A stretch of 64,000 bases of DNA from Hydrogenophaga sp. GTDB taxonomy: Bacteria > Pseudomonadota > Gammaproteobacteria > Burkholderiales > Burkholderiaceae_C. A program made the position numbers and the translations under genes. Below the pieces are notes generated by a model. The model did not search any database. It saw only the letters and a program-made list of their open reading frames with translations, and was not told the origin of the DNA. The first letter of the stretch is position 1; each line of letters opens with the position of its first letter. Location of the stretch: the NCBI RefSeq assembly GCF_019635465.1, contig NZ_JAHBZK010000006.1, positions 153,485 through 217,484 of the forward strand, in the 5' to 3' direction. Shown piece by piece: positions 1-7,693 of this stretch.

Positions 1-337
1 CAGCGAACAACTTCTGGCCGAGATCCGCGAAGCCAACCTGACGTACCTGATGCTGGCGCAGAACCTGATCCGCAAGGATCGCGCCGAAGCCCTGTTCCGA
101 CTGGGCCTGACCGAAGAAGCCGCCGACCTGCTCGGCATGCTGTCGACGGCTCAGCTGCTCAAGATCGCCTCCAGCAACATGCTGCTGTGCCGCTTCCGTG
201 TGGACGACGACCTGGTGTGGAACCTGTTGACCAGCCACAACGTGAAGAAGGTCGACAACAGCACCACGACCCAGCTGCACGCCAGCATCCTCATGGCCGG
301 CCGTTACGCCGAGTCCATGGCCGCTACCGCCCACTGA
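1..337 (+). CDS. flhD: Flagellar transcriptional activator FlhD (5' partial)
   Basis: FlhD pairs with FlhC as the FlhD4C2 activator of class II flagellar promoters. The reading frame is open from base 2, so the start codon lies left of the window and 111 residues are visible. The text matches the FlhD core: a helical dimerisation region (EIREANLTYLMLAQNLI), an AxxRLGL segment and a C-terminal part reading LLKIASSNMLLCRFR. flhC follows after 30 bp, the usual flhDC operon. The identification is by family resemblance plus position. Confidence 0.95.
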   Translation, partial: SEQLLAEIREANLTYLMLAQNLIRKDRAEALFRLGLTEEAADLLGMLSTAQLLKIASSNMLLCRFRVDDDLVWNLLTSHNVKKVDNSTTTQLHASILMAGRYAESMAATAH

Positions 338-367
338 TCTCTTCCTCTACCGCGCAGGAGCCCCACC

Positions 368-907
368 ATGGCCGCAGGCAAAAGCATCCTCAACGAATCG
401 CGTGACATCGAGCGCGCGGTGGCCTTGATCCAGCTGGGCGCACGCCTGCAGGTGCTGGAGTACGAGACCAGCCTTTCCTATGAGCGCCTGCTTCGCCTGT
501 ACAAGGAAGTTGCCGGCAAGAGCCCGTCGAAAGGCCAGTTGCCCTTCTCGACCGACTGGTTCCTGACCTGGCAGCCCAACATCCACGCCTCGCTGTTCCT
601 CAACATCCACGAGTACCTGTCCAAATCGACCGAACTCGAAGAAATCGACGCCGTCATCAAGGCCTTCCGCCTGTACAGCGAACAGATGACGGCCAGCGCC
701 ATCGAGCCCCTGCTGTCCATCACCCGCGCCTGGCGCCTGGTGAAGTTCGTGGACAACGGCATGCTCACGCTGACCAAATGCTCTTGCTGCGGTGGCCAGT
801 TCGTCACCGAGCCCTATGAAAACGCCCGCCACTTCGTCTGTGGCCTGTGCCAGCCGCCGGCACGCGCCGGCAAGGGCTCCAGCGCCAACTCGCTGCGCCT
901 GCACTGA
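368..907 (+). CDS. flhC: Flagellar transcriptional activator FlhC
   Basis: DNA-binding partner of FlhD, 179 residues. The zinc ligands expected for FlhC are visible near residues 138-160: KCSCCGG followed about 18 residues later by CGLC. A strong SD (CAGGAG, 355-360) lies 7 nt before the ATG. It is followed by a good intrinsic terminator at 935-962, so the flhDC transcript probably ends here and motAB are transcribed separately. Confidence 0.96.
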   Translation: MAAGKSILNESRDIERAVALIQLGARLQVLEYETSLSYERLLRLYKEVAGKSPSKGQLPFSTDWFLTWQPNIHASLFLNIHEYLSKSTELEEIDAVIKAFRLYSEQMTASAIEPLLSITRAWRLVKFVDNGMLTLTKCSCCGGQFVTEPYENARHFVCGLCQPPARAGKGSSANSLRLH

Positions 908-934
908 CAGCAATCACCCTCGCCTCAAAGCGTG

Positions 935-962
935 AAAAGGGCCCCTACAGGGGGCCTTTTTT
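935..962 (+). terminator. Intrinsic terminator after flhC
   Basis: Inverted repeat in which AAAAGG-GCCCC pairs with GGGGC-CTTTT around a TACAG loop, followed by a run of six T. It is 28 bp after the flhC stop and separates flhDC from motAB. Confidence 0.85.
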
Positions 963-996
963 CGTTTCTTGGCGGTCTTCATCCCACCTAGAGTTG

Positions 997-1004
997 GCCG
1001 ATAA
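997..1004 (+). promoter_or_regulatory. FliA (sigma-28) -10 element upstream of motA
   Basis: The octamer GCCGATAA is a perfect match to the sigma-28 -10 consensus and lies 60 bp before the motA ATG, directly after the flhC terminator. The bases at the expected -35 position (978-985) do not resemble TAAAGTTT, so this is a half-supported promoter. Known biology (motAB are class III genes in enteric bacteria) fits. Confidence 0.5.
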
Positions 1005-1064
1005 GTTCTGCAATGACCCCGGCGGGATGTCCCGTCAGGCCCACCCATTCCACCAACCAAGAAC

Positions 1065-1928
1065 ATGTTCGTCATCATCGGTTTCCTGGTATCGATGGCC
1101 TGCATCTTCGGGGTGTTCATCGCCCACGGGGGCAACATCAGCGTGGTGTTGCACGCGCTGCCGTTCGAGATCACCACCATCCTCGGCGCTGCCCTGGGTG
1201 CCTTCATCATCAACAACCAGATGAAGGTGGTGAAGGCCTCCTTCAAAGGCATGGCCGGCTGCTTCAAGGGCAGCCATTTCACCAAGGATCGCTACATGCA
1301 GATCCTGGCACTCCTGTACGACCTGCTGCAAAAGGCCCGCAAGGAAGGCCTGATGGCGATCGAACAGGATGTCGAAAACCCCGACCAATCGCCGGTCTTC
1401 AAGAAGTACCCGACGATCGCTGGCGATCACCACGTTGTCGAGTTCATCACCGACTACCTGCGCATGATGGTCTCGGGCAACCTCAACGCCCACGAGATCG
1501 AGTCCCTGATGGACAACGAAATCGAGACCCACCACCAGGAAGCGCACGCGCCGGTGGCGGCCATCGCCCGCCTGGCCGGTGGCCTGCCGGCCTTCGGCAT
1601 CGTGGCCGCCGTGCTGGGTGTGGTCAACACCATGGGTTCGGTCGGCCAACCACCAGCGGTGCTGGGCGGCATGATCGGCTCGGCCCTGGTCGGTACCTTC
1701 CTTGGCATCTTGCTGGCCTATGGTGTGTTCGAACCCATCGGCGGCCTGATGGACCAGAAGGTCGAAGAGGCGGGCAAAGAACTCATCTGCATCAAGACCA
1801 CCTTGCTGGCCAGCATGCAGGGTTACGCACCGGCCACTGCGGTCGAGTTCGGCCGCAAGGTGCTGTTCAGCGACGTGCGCCCGTCGTTCTCCGAGCTGGA
1901 GAACCACGTGAAGGGCAAGAAAGCATGA
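1065..1928 (+). CDS. motA: Flagellar motor stator protein MotA
   Basis: Proton-channel stator subunit of the inner membrane, 287 residues, close to E. coli MotA (295). Four membrane segments are visible (residues ~3-22, 33-50, ~172-192, ~201-223). The conserved channel prolines appear as P175 (GGLPAFGIVAAVLGVV) and P224 (FEPIGG), and the charged cytoplasmic residues that contact FliG as R92 and a Glu near 95-100. No clear SD precedes the ATG; it was chosen because MotA proteins start with a short hydrophobic N-terminus just like this one. motB follows 128 bp later, separated by a structured repeat. Confidence 0.96.
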   Translation: MFVIIGFLVSMACIFGVFIAHGGNISVVLHALPFEITTILGAALGAFIINNQMKVVKASFKGMAGCFKGSHFTKDRYMQILALLYDLLQKARKEGLMAIEQDVENPDQSPVFKKYPTIAGDHHVVEFITDYLRMMVSGNLNAHEIESLMDNEIETHHQEAHAPVAAIARLAGGLPAFGIVAAVLGVVNTMGSVGQPPAVLGGMIGSALVGTFLGILLAYGVFEPIGGLMDQKVEEAGKELICIKTTLLASMQGYAPATAVEFGRKVLFSDVRPSFSELENHVKGKKA

Positions 1929-1960
1929 TCACAACGCAGACCTTTCTGCGTGCCAGGGGC

Positions 1961-2050
1961 TCCCGTCACGGGGCGCCGCGGAACTGGCTTTGCCAGGCCG
2001 CTGGCGCCGTCCCCCCTCAGGGGGGATCGCGCGCAGCGCTGCAGGGGGGT
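1961..2050 (-). repeat. Dispersed structured intergenic repeat, copy A (minus orientation)
   Basis: Read on the minus strand this holds a G/C hairpin (CCCCCC-TGA-GGGGGG, at 2011-2025) followed by a second stem-loop: outer arms GGCGCC/GGCGCC (2003-2008 with 1972-1977) and inner arms CTGGC-AAA-GCCAG (1984-1996). The same architecture occurs at 4141-4215 and 7556-7632 with different but still pairing arms. The left end of this copy abuts motB and its GGGGGG (2044-2049) serves as that gene's SD. Confidence 0.7.
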
Positions 2051-2056
2051 GTCTAA

Positions 2057-3097
2057 ATGGCGGGCAACGGCAAGGCGCTTCAGCCCATCATCGTCAAGCG
2101 CATCAAGAAGGGCGGTCACGCGGCCCATGGTGGTGCGTGGAAGATTGCCTACGCCGACTTCGTGACGGCCATGATGGCCTTCTTTCTGTTGATGTGGCTG
2201 CTCGGCTCCACCGCCAAGGGCGAGCTCGAAGGCATTGCCAGCTATTTCTCCAACCCGGTGAAGGTGTCGCTGATGGGCGGCAACGGCTCGGGCAACAGCA
2301 ACAGCATCATTCCCGGCGGCGGTCGCGACCTCTCGTCGGCCTTTGGTCAGCGCGATTCGGGCGACACCGAGCGCACCACCAAGGAGCTGGGGGCGCAGAT
2401 GTCGCGCGCCGACATGGCCCGCAAGGAACAGGAGCGCATCGACGCGCTCGAGAGCAAGATCAACGCGCTGATCGCCGGCAACGAGAAGCTGGGCGAATAC
2501 CGCTCGCAGATCCGCATGATCAAGACGCCCGACGGCCTGCAGATCCTCATCGTGGACGCGCAGAACCGGCCGATGTTCGACACCGGCAGTGCGCTGCTCA
2601 AGCCTTACATGCAGGACATCCTGCGCACCATCGGCGGCAGCCTGGGCGATGTGGAGAACCGCATCGCCATCACCGGCCACACCGACGCACTGCCGTTTGG
2701 CAACGGCGATCGGGGTTACAGCAACTGGGAGCTGTCGGCCGAGCGTGCCAATGCCTCGCGCCGCGAACTGGTGGCCGGCGGCCTGCCCGACGACAAGCTG
2801 CGACGGGTGGAGGGCCTGGCGGCCAGCGTGCCCTTGCTGCCCGACAAACCCTATGACCCGTCGAACCGCCGCATCAGCATCCTGATCATGTCGCGCGACT
2901 ACGAAGACCGCATGTTCCCGCCCGCCCTGCCAGCTGCGCCGGTGCCTGGCGCGGAGCCCGGCGTGCCCGACACACCGGCCGCTGCTGCGCCAGCTGCCAC
3001 GGAGGGGCCGGTTTCCATCGTCCCGCCCCTACAGATTTCCGCCAACCTGACGAAACCCCCTGAGACGAGCCACGACCACGGCGGCTCGAAACATTGA
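2057..3097 (+). CDS. motB: Flagellar motor stator protein MotB
   Basis: Peptidoglycan-anchored stator partner of MotA, 346 residues. One membrane helix near residues 33-50 begins with the proton-binding aspartate D34 (YADFVTAMMAFF). The periplasmic OmpA-like domain spans about residues 150-280, with ITGHTDALPFG and NWELSAERA motifs and NRRISI at its end. A Pro/Ala-rich tail of about 60 residues follows. The SD is the G run AGGGGGG at 2043-2049, which belongs to the adjoining repeat element. Confidence 0.96.
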   Translation: MAGNGKALQPIIVKRIKKGGHAAHGGAWKIAYADFVTAMMAFFLLMWLLGSTAKGELEGIASYFSNPVKVSLMGGNGSGNSNSIIPGGGRDLSSAFGQRDSGDTERTTKELGAQMSRADMARKEQERIDALESKINALIAGNEKLGEYRSQIRMIKTPDGLQILIVDAQNRPMFDTGSALLKPYMQDILRTIGGSLGDVENRIAITGHTDALPFGNGDRGYSNWELSAERANASRRELVAGGLPDDKLRRVEGLAASVPLLPDKPYDPSNRRISILIMSRDYEDRMFPPALPAAPVPGAEPGVPDTPAAAAPAATEGPVSIVPPLQISANLTKPPETSHDHGGSKH

Positions 3098-3121
3098 CCC
3101 AACCCTCCCGCGGAGGCAGCC

Positions 3122-3508
3122 ATGTCCACGCCGATGAAATTCCTGATCGTTGACGATTTCTCCACCATGCGCCGCATCGTGCGCAACCTGCTCAAGGAGA
3201 TCGGTCACGCCGACGCCGACGAGGCCGAAGACGGCGCCATTGCCCTGGGCAAGCTCAAGGCGGGCAACTTCAACTTCGTCGTCACCGACATCAACATGCC
3301 GAACATGAACGGCTTCGAGTTGCTGGCGGCGATCAAGCAGGACGAGAAGCTCAAGCACCTGCCGGTGCTCATGGTCACGGCCGAAGCCCGCAAGGAAGAC
3401 ATCGTGCTGGCGGCGCAGAACGGCGCGGCGGGCTACATCGTCAAGCCGTTCACCAAGGCCACCCTCGAAGAGAAGCTCGCCAACATCTTCAAGAAACTGG
3501 GCCTGTGA
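3122..3508 (+). CDS. cheY: Chemotaxis response regulator CheY
   Basis: Single receiver domain, 128 residues, that binds the FliM switch when phosphorylated. The acid pocket D11/D12, phospho-acceptor D56 ([11 protein letters not shown]), T86 (MVTAEA) and K108 (VKPFT) are all present and the protein is strongly E. coli-like ([17 protein letters not shown]). SD GGAGG lies 6-7 nt before the ATG. It sits between motB and cheZ; no cheA or cheW is next to it. Confidence 0.97.
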   Translation: MSTPMKFLIVDDFSTMRRIVRNLLKEIGHADADEAEDGAIALGKLKAGNFNFVVTDINMPNMNGFELLAAIKQDEKLKHLPVLMVTAEARKEDIVLAAQNGAAGYIVKPFTKATLEEKLANIFKKLGL

Positions 3509-3524
3509 GCCGGAGGCGTCGATC

Positions 3525-4136
3525 ATGAGCGACAACAACGAAGCCTCGACCAGCAGTCCGGACATGTTCCGCAAGCTGGGTGGCATCACGCGCCAGCTGC
3601 ACGACGCGCTCAAGGAGCTGGGCTATGCCGACAAGCTCCAGGGCACAGTCGAACAACTGCCCGATGCGCAAAGCCGCCTGTCCTACATCGCCCGCCTGAC
3701 GGGTGAAGCCGCCGAGAAGGTGCTCAGCCAGGTGGAAGAGGGCAAGCGCGAACAGGAACAGCTCGCCCAGCGCGGCCGCGAACTGGCCGACACCATCAAG
3801 CGCGTGCCCGCGCTGGCCAAGGCCATGCCCGAGCTGCTGGAGTGGTCCAACGACGTGGTGAGCCTGGCCGAGAAGACCGACACCCGCCTGACCGAAATCA
3901 TGATGGCGCAGGACTTCCACGACCTCACCGGCCAGGTGATCAAGCGCGTGGTGGACCTTGCCGGCACGATAGAAGAACAGCTGCTGGCGCTGCTGCTCGA
4001 GTCCGCGCCGTCCGGCCAACCCGGCCAGGACAAGGCGTTTGAACTGGCCGGCCCGGTGGTCGATGCCGTCGGCCGCACCGATGTGGTGACCGACCAGCAA
4101 GGCGTGGACGACCTGCTGGCGAGTCTGGGCTTCTGA
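3525..4136 (+). CDS. cheZ: CheY-P phosphatase CheZ
   Basis: Dephosphorylates CheY-P, 203 residues. The long helical hairpin carries the catalytic motif QDFHDLTGQ with D133 and Q137 (equivalent to D143/Q147 of E. coli). The C-terminal CheY-binding peptide VDDLLASLGF is preserved. It starts 16 bp after cheY, so the two are cotranscribed. Confidence 0.96.
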   Translation: MSDNNEASTSSPDMFRKLGGITRQLHDALKELGYADKLQGTVEQLPDAQSRLSYIARLTGEAAEKVLSQVEEGKREQEQLAQRGRELADTIKRVPALAKAMPELLEWSNDVVSLAEKTDTRLTEIMMAQDFHDLTGQVIKRVVDLAGTIEEQLLALLLESAPSGQPGQDKAFELAGPVVDAVGRTDVVTDQQGVDDLLASLGF

Positions 4137-4140
4137 CCCC

Positions 4141-4215
4141 GCGGCGCCTCGCGCCTCCACCTTGAAAAGGGGGTCACACCAGCGGCCCGGCAGAGCCGGT
4201 TCCGTGGTGTCCCTG
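4141..4215 (+). repeat. Dispersed structured intergenic repeat, copy B
   Basis: Located right after the cheZ stop. A weak first hairpin (CCTT-GAA-AAGG) is followed by outer arms ACACCA (4176-4181) and TGGTGT (4205-4210) that enclose the inner stem CCGGC-AGA-GCCGG (4187-4199). It aligns along its length with copy C at 7556-7632, including the sequence GCCCGGCARAGCCGGTTCC. Confidence 0.7.
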
Positions 4216-4285
4216 GTGGTGGGAATGTGCTGGCGGAATAGGCCGGTTTCCCCCCGCCTTATCGCCCTTTAGTTTTTCCGCTCGC

Positions 4286-4296
4286 TTTCCACAATC
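4286..4296 (+). promoter_or_regulatory. TTTCCACAATC motif upstream of flhB
   Basis: The 11-mer TTTCCACAATC ends 25 bp before the flhB ATG and recurs exactly upstream of flgF (20778-20788); flgB has a related TTTTGACAATG. It is preceded by CCTTTAG rather than the CCCTCAAG found at the flg sites. A role in class II promoter recognition is an inference. Confidence 0.3.
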
Positions 4297-4321
4297 AGGC
4301 TCACTTACCCGAGCCTGATCC

Positions 4322-5476
4322 ATGGATTCGTCCAGCCAAGACAAAAACCTGCCAGCCACCGCGCAGCGCCTGAAGAAGGCGCGCGACGACGGCCAGGTTG
4401 CGCGCTCCAAAGACCTGACCCACCTCACGGTGCTGGGCGGGGGCATGGCGGCGCTGTTTGCACTGGCCCCGCTGGGCTTTTCGCGCATGCGCGAGGCACT
4501 GGCCCTGCAGCTGCACTTCGACAACGCCAGCGTGCGCACGCCCGAGCTGATGCTGCAGCGCCTGGTGGATACGGCCGGTATGGGCCTGATCCTGGTGCTG
4601 CCCCTGGGCCTGCTGATGGCAGTGCTGGTGGTGACCTCCATCGTGGCTGCGGGCGGCTACGCCTTCAGCACCAAACCGATCGAGCCCAAGCTGGACAACC
4701 TCAGTCCGCTCAGCGGGCTCAAGCGCCTGTTTTCGCGCCAGCAACTGGTCGAGACCGCCAAGCTGCTGGTCATCACCGCCGTCATCCTGTTGGTGGCGGC
4801 CCAGTTTCTGAGCAGCCACGCCGAAGCGTTTTCCACCCTGCTGATGCGCCCGCTCGAAGCCGGCATCGGCCAGCTCGCGCAATGGCTCATGCTGGGCGTG
4901 GGCCTGTTGCTGCTGGTGGTGGGCGTGGTGGCTGCCATCGATCTGCCGACGCAGCGCGCCCTGCACAAGCACAAGCTGCGCATGTCGCACGATGAAGTGC
5001 GCCGCGAGCACAAGGAAGCCGAAGGCGACCCGCACGTCAAAGGCAAGCGTCGCCAACGCCAGCGCCAGCTTGCGCAGCGCAACAGCATTCGCGCCGTGCC
5101 CAAGGCCGACCTGGTGGTGATGAACCCGACCCACTATGCCGTCGCCCTGCGCTACGACGAAGCCACCATGGCCGCGCCGCGCGTGATCGCCAAGGGCGCC
5201 GACCTCATCGCCTTGAAGATCCGCGACGTGGCCAAGGCCAACGCCGTGCCGGTGCTGCAGTCGCCCATGCTGGCGCGTGCGCTCTACGCCAACGCCGAGA
5301 TCGACCAGGAAATCCCCGGCGCGCTCTTCACCGCCGTGGCCCAGGTGCTGGCCTGGGTCTATCAGCTCAAGGCCGCCATGCGGGGCGAGGGCGTCATGCC
5401 CGCCGATCCGCTGCCGCAGGTGCCGCCCGAGCTTGATCCGCATTTCAAGAAACCCGCTCAGGAGTCTGAGGAATGA
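4322..5476 (+). CDS. flhB: Flagellar type III export switch protein FlhB
   Basis: Export-gate membrane protein that switches substrate class after self-cleavage, 384 residues. Hydrophobic segments are seen near residues 34-52, 87-110, 145-162 and 186-206. The autocleavage motif NPTH is at 268-271 (VVMNPTHYAVALRYD). The C-terminal cytoplasmic domain (IALKIRDVA, PVLQSPMLARALY) is complete. The stop overlaps flhA in an ATGA arrangement, so the two are translationally coupled. Confidence 0.96.
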   Translation: MDSSSQDKNLPATAQRLKKARDDGQVARSKDLTHLTVLGGGMAALFALAPLGFSRMREALALQLHFDNASVRTPELMLQRLVDTAGMGLILVLPLGLLMAVLVVTSIVAAGGYAFSTKPIEPKLDNLSPLSGLKRLFSRQQLVETAKLLVITAVILLVAAQFLSSHAEAFSTLLMRPLEAGIGQLAQWLMLGVGLLLLVVGVVAAIDLPTQRALHKHKLRMSHDEVRREHKEAEGDPHVKGKRRQRQRQLAQRNSIRAVPKADLVVMNPTHYAVALRYDEATMAAPRVIAKGADLIALKIRDVAKANAVPVLQSPMLARALYANAEIDQEIPGALFTAVAQVLAWVYQLKAAMRGEGVMPADPLPQVPPELDPHFKKPAQESEE

Positions 5477-7545
5477 ACTTCTTGCAGCAATGGCTCAAGC
5501 GCAATGGCGCCGTCGCCGGGGCGCTGGCCGCCCCCATGCTCGTGATGACGGTGCTGGCCATGATGGTGCTGCCGCTGCCGCCCTGGCTGCTGGACACCTT
5601 CTTCACGCTCAACATCGCGCTGGCGCTGATGGTGATGATGGTGGCCGCGCACATGAAGCGCCCGCTGGACTTCTCGGTCTTCCCGACCGTGCTGCTGCTG
5701 ACCACCTTGTTGCGCCTGTCGCTCAACGTGGCCTCCACCCGTGTGGTGCTGCTCGAAGGCCACACCGGCCCGGGCGCGGCCGGCGCTGTGATCGAGTCCT
5801 TCGGTCACTTCCTCATCGGCGGCAACTTCGCCGTCGGCCTGATCGTCTTCATCATCCTGGTGGTCATCAACTTCGTGGTGATCACCAAGGGCTCCGAGCG
5901 CATTGCCGAGGTGTCGGCGCGCTTCACCCTGGACGCCATGCCCGGCAAGCAGATGGCCATCGACGCCGACCTGGGCGCGGGCCTGATCGACGAGAAAGAG
6001 GCCAAGCGCCGCCGCGCCGAGGTGGGCGAAGAGGCCGAGTTTTTCGGCTCCATGGACGGTGCCTCCAAGTTCGTGCGCGGTGACGCTGTCGCCGGCATCC
6101 TGATCCTGATCATCAACATCATTGGCGGCTTTGCCATCGGCATGGCGCAGCACGGCCTGTCGGCCGGACAGGCCGCCGACAACTACATCCTGCTGGCCGT
6201 CGGCGACGCGCTGGTGGCGCAGATTCCCGGCCTGCTGATCTCGGTTGCGGCCGCCATGGTGGTCTCGCGCGTGGGCAAGGACGAGGACGTGGCCGGCATG
6301 GTCGCGCGCCAGATGTTCATCTCGTGGCGCGTGATGGCGATTGCCGCCTCGGTGCTGTTCCTGCTGGGCGTGATCCCGGGCATGCCGCACATCTTCTTCC
6401 TGATGTTCGCGGCACTGCTGGGTGGCCTGGCCTGGTGGCGCCGCCAGCAGGATCTGGCGCCCAAGCCGGTCGAGAACGCACCCGCCACGCCCGCCAACGA
6501 CGGCGAGGCCACCTGGGACGATCTGCAACCGGTGGACCTGCTCGGCCTCGAACTCGGCTACCGCCTGCTGTCGATGGTGGACAAGAACCGCCAGGGCGAC
6601 CTGCTCACCCGCATCAAGGGTGTACGCAAAAAGTTCGCACAGGACGTCGGCTTCCTGCCCCCAGCCGTGCATGTGCGCGACAACCTCGAGCTGCGCCCCA
6701 GCGCCTACCGCATCACCCTGCGTGGCGTGGTGGTGGGCGAGGGCGAAGTCCACCCCGGCCTATGGCTGGCGATCGACCCGGGCGGCACCGGTGTGCCCCT
6801 CATCGGCACCCCCACCACCGACCCCGCGTTCGGCCTGCCCGCGCACTGGATCGACGAGCGCCAGAAGGAAAACGCGCAAATGGCCGGTTTCACGGTGGTT
6901 GATTCCGAGACTGTGCTGGCGACCCATCTTTCACACTTGATGCAAGTCCAGGCGGCCAAGTTGCTGAGCCGGACCGAGACCCAGGAACTGGTCGAACACG
7001 TGACCCGCCTGGCCCCCAAGCTGATCGAAGAAGTCGTGCCCAAGATGATCTCCGTCGCTGCGTTCCAGAAGGTGCTGCAACTGCTCCTCGAAGAGGGCGT
7101 GCACGTGCGAGACATCCGCACCATCATCGAATCGATCGCGGAACACGCTTCCCAGATCACCGAACCCATCGAGCTGGCGCGCCGCGTACGCACCGCGCTG
7201 GCGCCGGCCATCGTGCAGCAGATCTACGGCCCGGTGAAAGAGCTCGAAGTCATCGCCATCGAGCCCGGCCTGGAGCGCCTGCTGATGCAGGCCCTGACCG
7301 GCAACAACGCCGGCGCGCTGGACCCCGGCGTGGCCGAGATGCTGAGCAAGTCCGCCACCGACATCGCCAACCAGCAGGAAGAAAAAGGCGTGCCCGCCTG
7401 CCTGCTGGTGCCCGACGCCATCCGCAGCGCCATGGCGCGCCTGCTGCGCCGCGCCGCGCCGCGCCTGCAGGTGCTCGCGCACAGCGAGATCCCCGAAACC
7501 CACCTTATCCGCATCGGCCCGATCCTGGGTCAGCTGGCGGCGTAG
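5473..7545 (+). CDS. flhA: Flagellar type III export gate protein FlhA
   Basis: Largest subunit of the flagellar export gate, 690 residues, the usual length. The N-terminal half (to about residue 330) is a bundle of eight hydrophobic segments with the FHIPEP-type stretch TTLLRLSLNVASTR and the loop MPGKQMAIDADLGAG. The C-terminal half is the soluble chaperone-docking domain. It starts inside the flhB stop. The gene is followed by an intergenic repeat before flhF. Confidence 0.97.
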   Translation: MNFLQQWLKRNGAVAGALAAPMLVMTVLAMMVLPLPPWLLDTFFTLNIALALMVMMVAAHMKRPLDFSVFPTVLLLTTLLRLSLNVASTRVVLLEGHTGPGAAGAVIESFGHFLIGGNFAVGLIVFIILVVINFVVITKGSERIAEVSARFTLDAMPGKQMAIDADLGAGLIDEKEAKRRRAEVGEEAEFFGSMDGASKFVRGDAVAGILILIINIIGGFAIGMAQHGLSAGQAADNYILLAVGDALVAQIPGLLISVAAAMVVSRVGKDEDVAGMVARQMFISWRVMAIAASVLFLLGVIPGMPHIFFLMFAALLGGLAWWRRQQDLAPKPVENAPATPANDGEATWDDLQPVDLLGLELGYRLLSMVDKNRQGDLLTRIKGVRKKFAQDVGFLPPAVHVRDNLELRPSAYRITLRGVVVGEGEVHPGLWLAIDPGGTGVPLIGTPTTDPAFGLPAHWIDERQKENAQMAGFTVVDSETVLATHLSHLMQVQAAKLLSRTETQELVEHVTRLAPKLIEEVVPKMISVAAFQKVLQLLLEEGVHVRDIRTIIESIAEHASQITEPIELARRVRTALAPAIVQQIYGPVKELEVIAIEPGLERLLMQALTGNNAGALDPGVAEMLSKSATDIANQQEEKGVPACLLVPDAIRSAMARLLRRAAPRLQVLAHSEIPETHLIRIGPILGQLAA

Positions 7546-7555
7546 ATATGAAACA

Positions 7556-7632
7556 CCCCCGCCTCGCTTCGCTCGACCCCCTCAAGGGGGCGTCACCTGA
7601 GGCCCGGCAAAGCCGGTTCCTCGGTGACTCCC
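7556..7632 (+). repeat. Dispersed structured intergenic repeat, copy C
   Basis: First hairpin CCCCCT-CA-AGGGGG (7577-7590), second stem-loop with outer arms GTCACC (7592-7597) and GGTGAC (7623-7628) around the inner stem CCGGC-AAA-GCCGG (7604-7616). It lies between flhA and flhF. Compared with copies A and B the outer arm bases differ on both sides so that pairing is kept. Confidence 0.75.
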
Positions 7633-7693
7633 GGTTTGACCTCGGCGCGCATGCGTCACTGAATTCTTGAACGCTTTTTCTGGGAACGTCAGC

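Noticed and set aside
5458-6753. 431-codon minus-strand frame opposite flhA
   Set aside because: Same antisense artefact; composition is His/Gln-rich low complexity and there is no SD.
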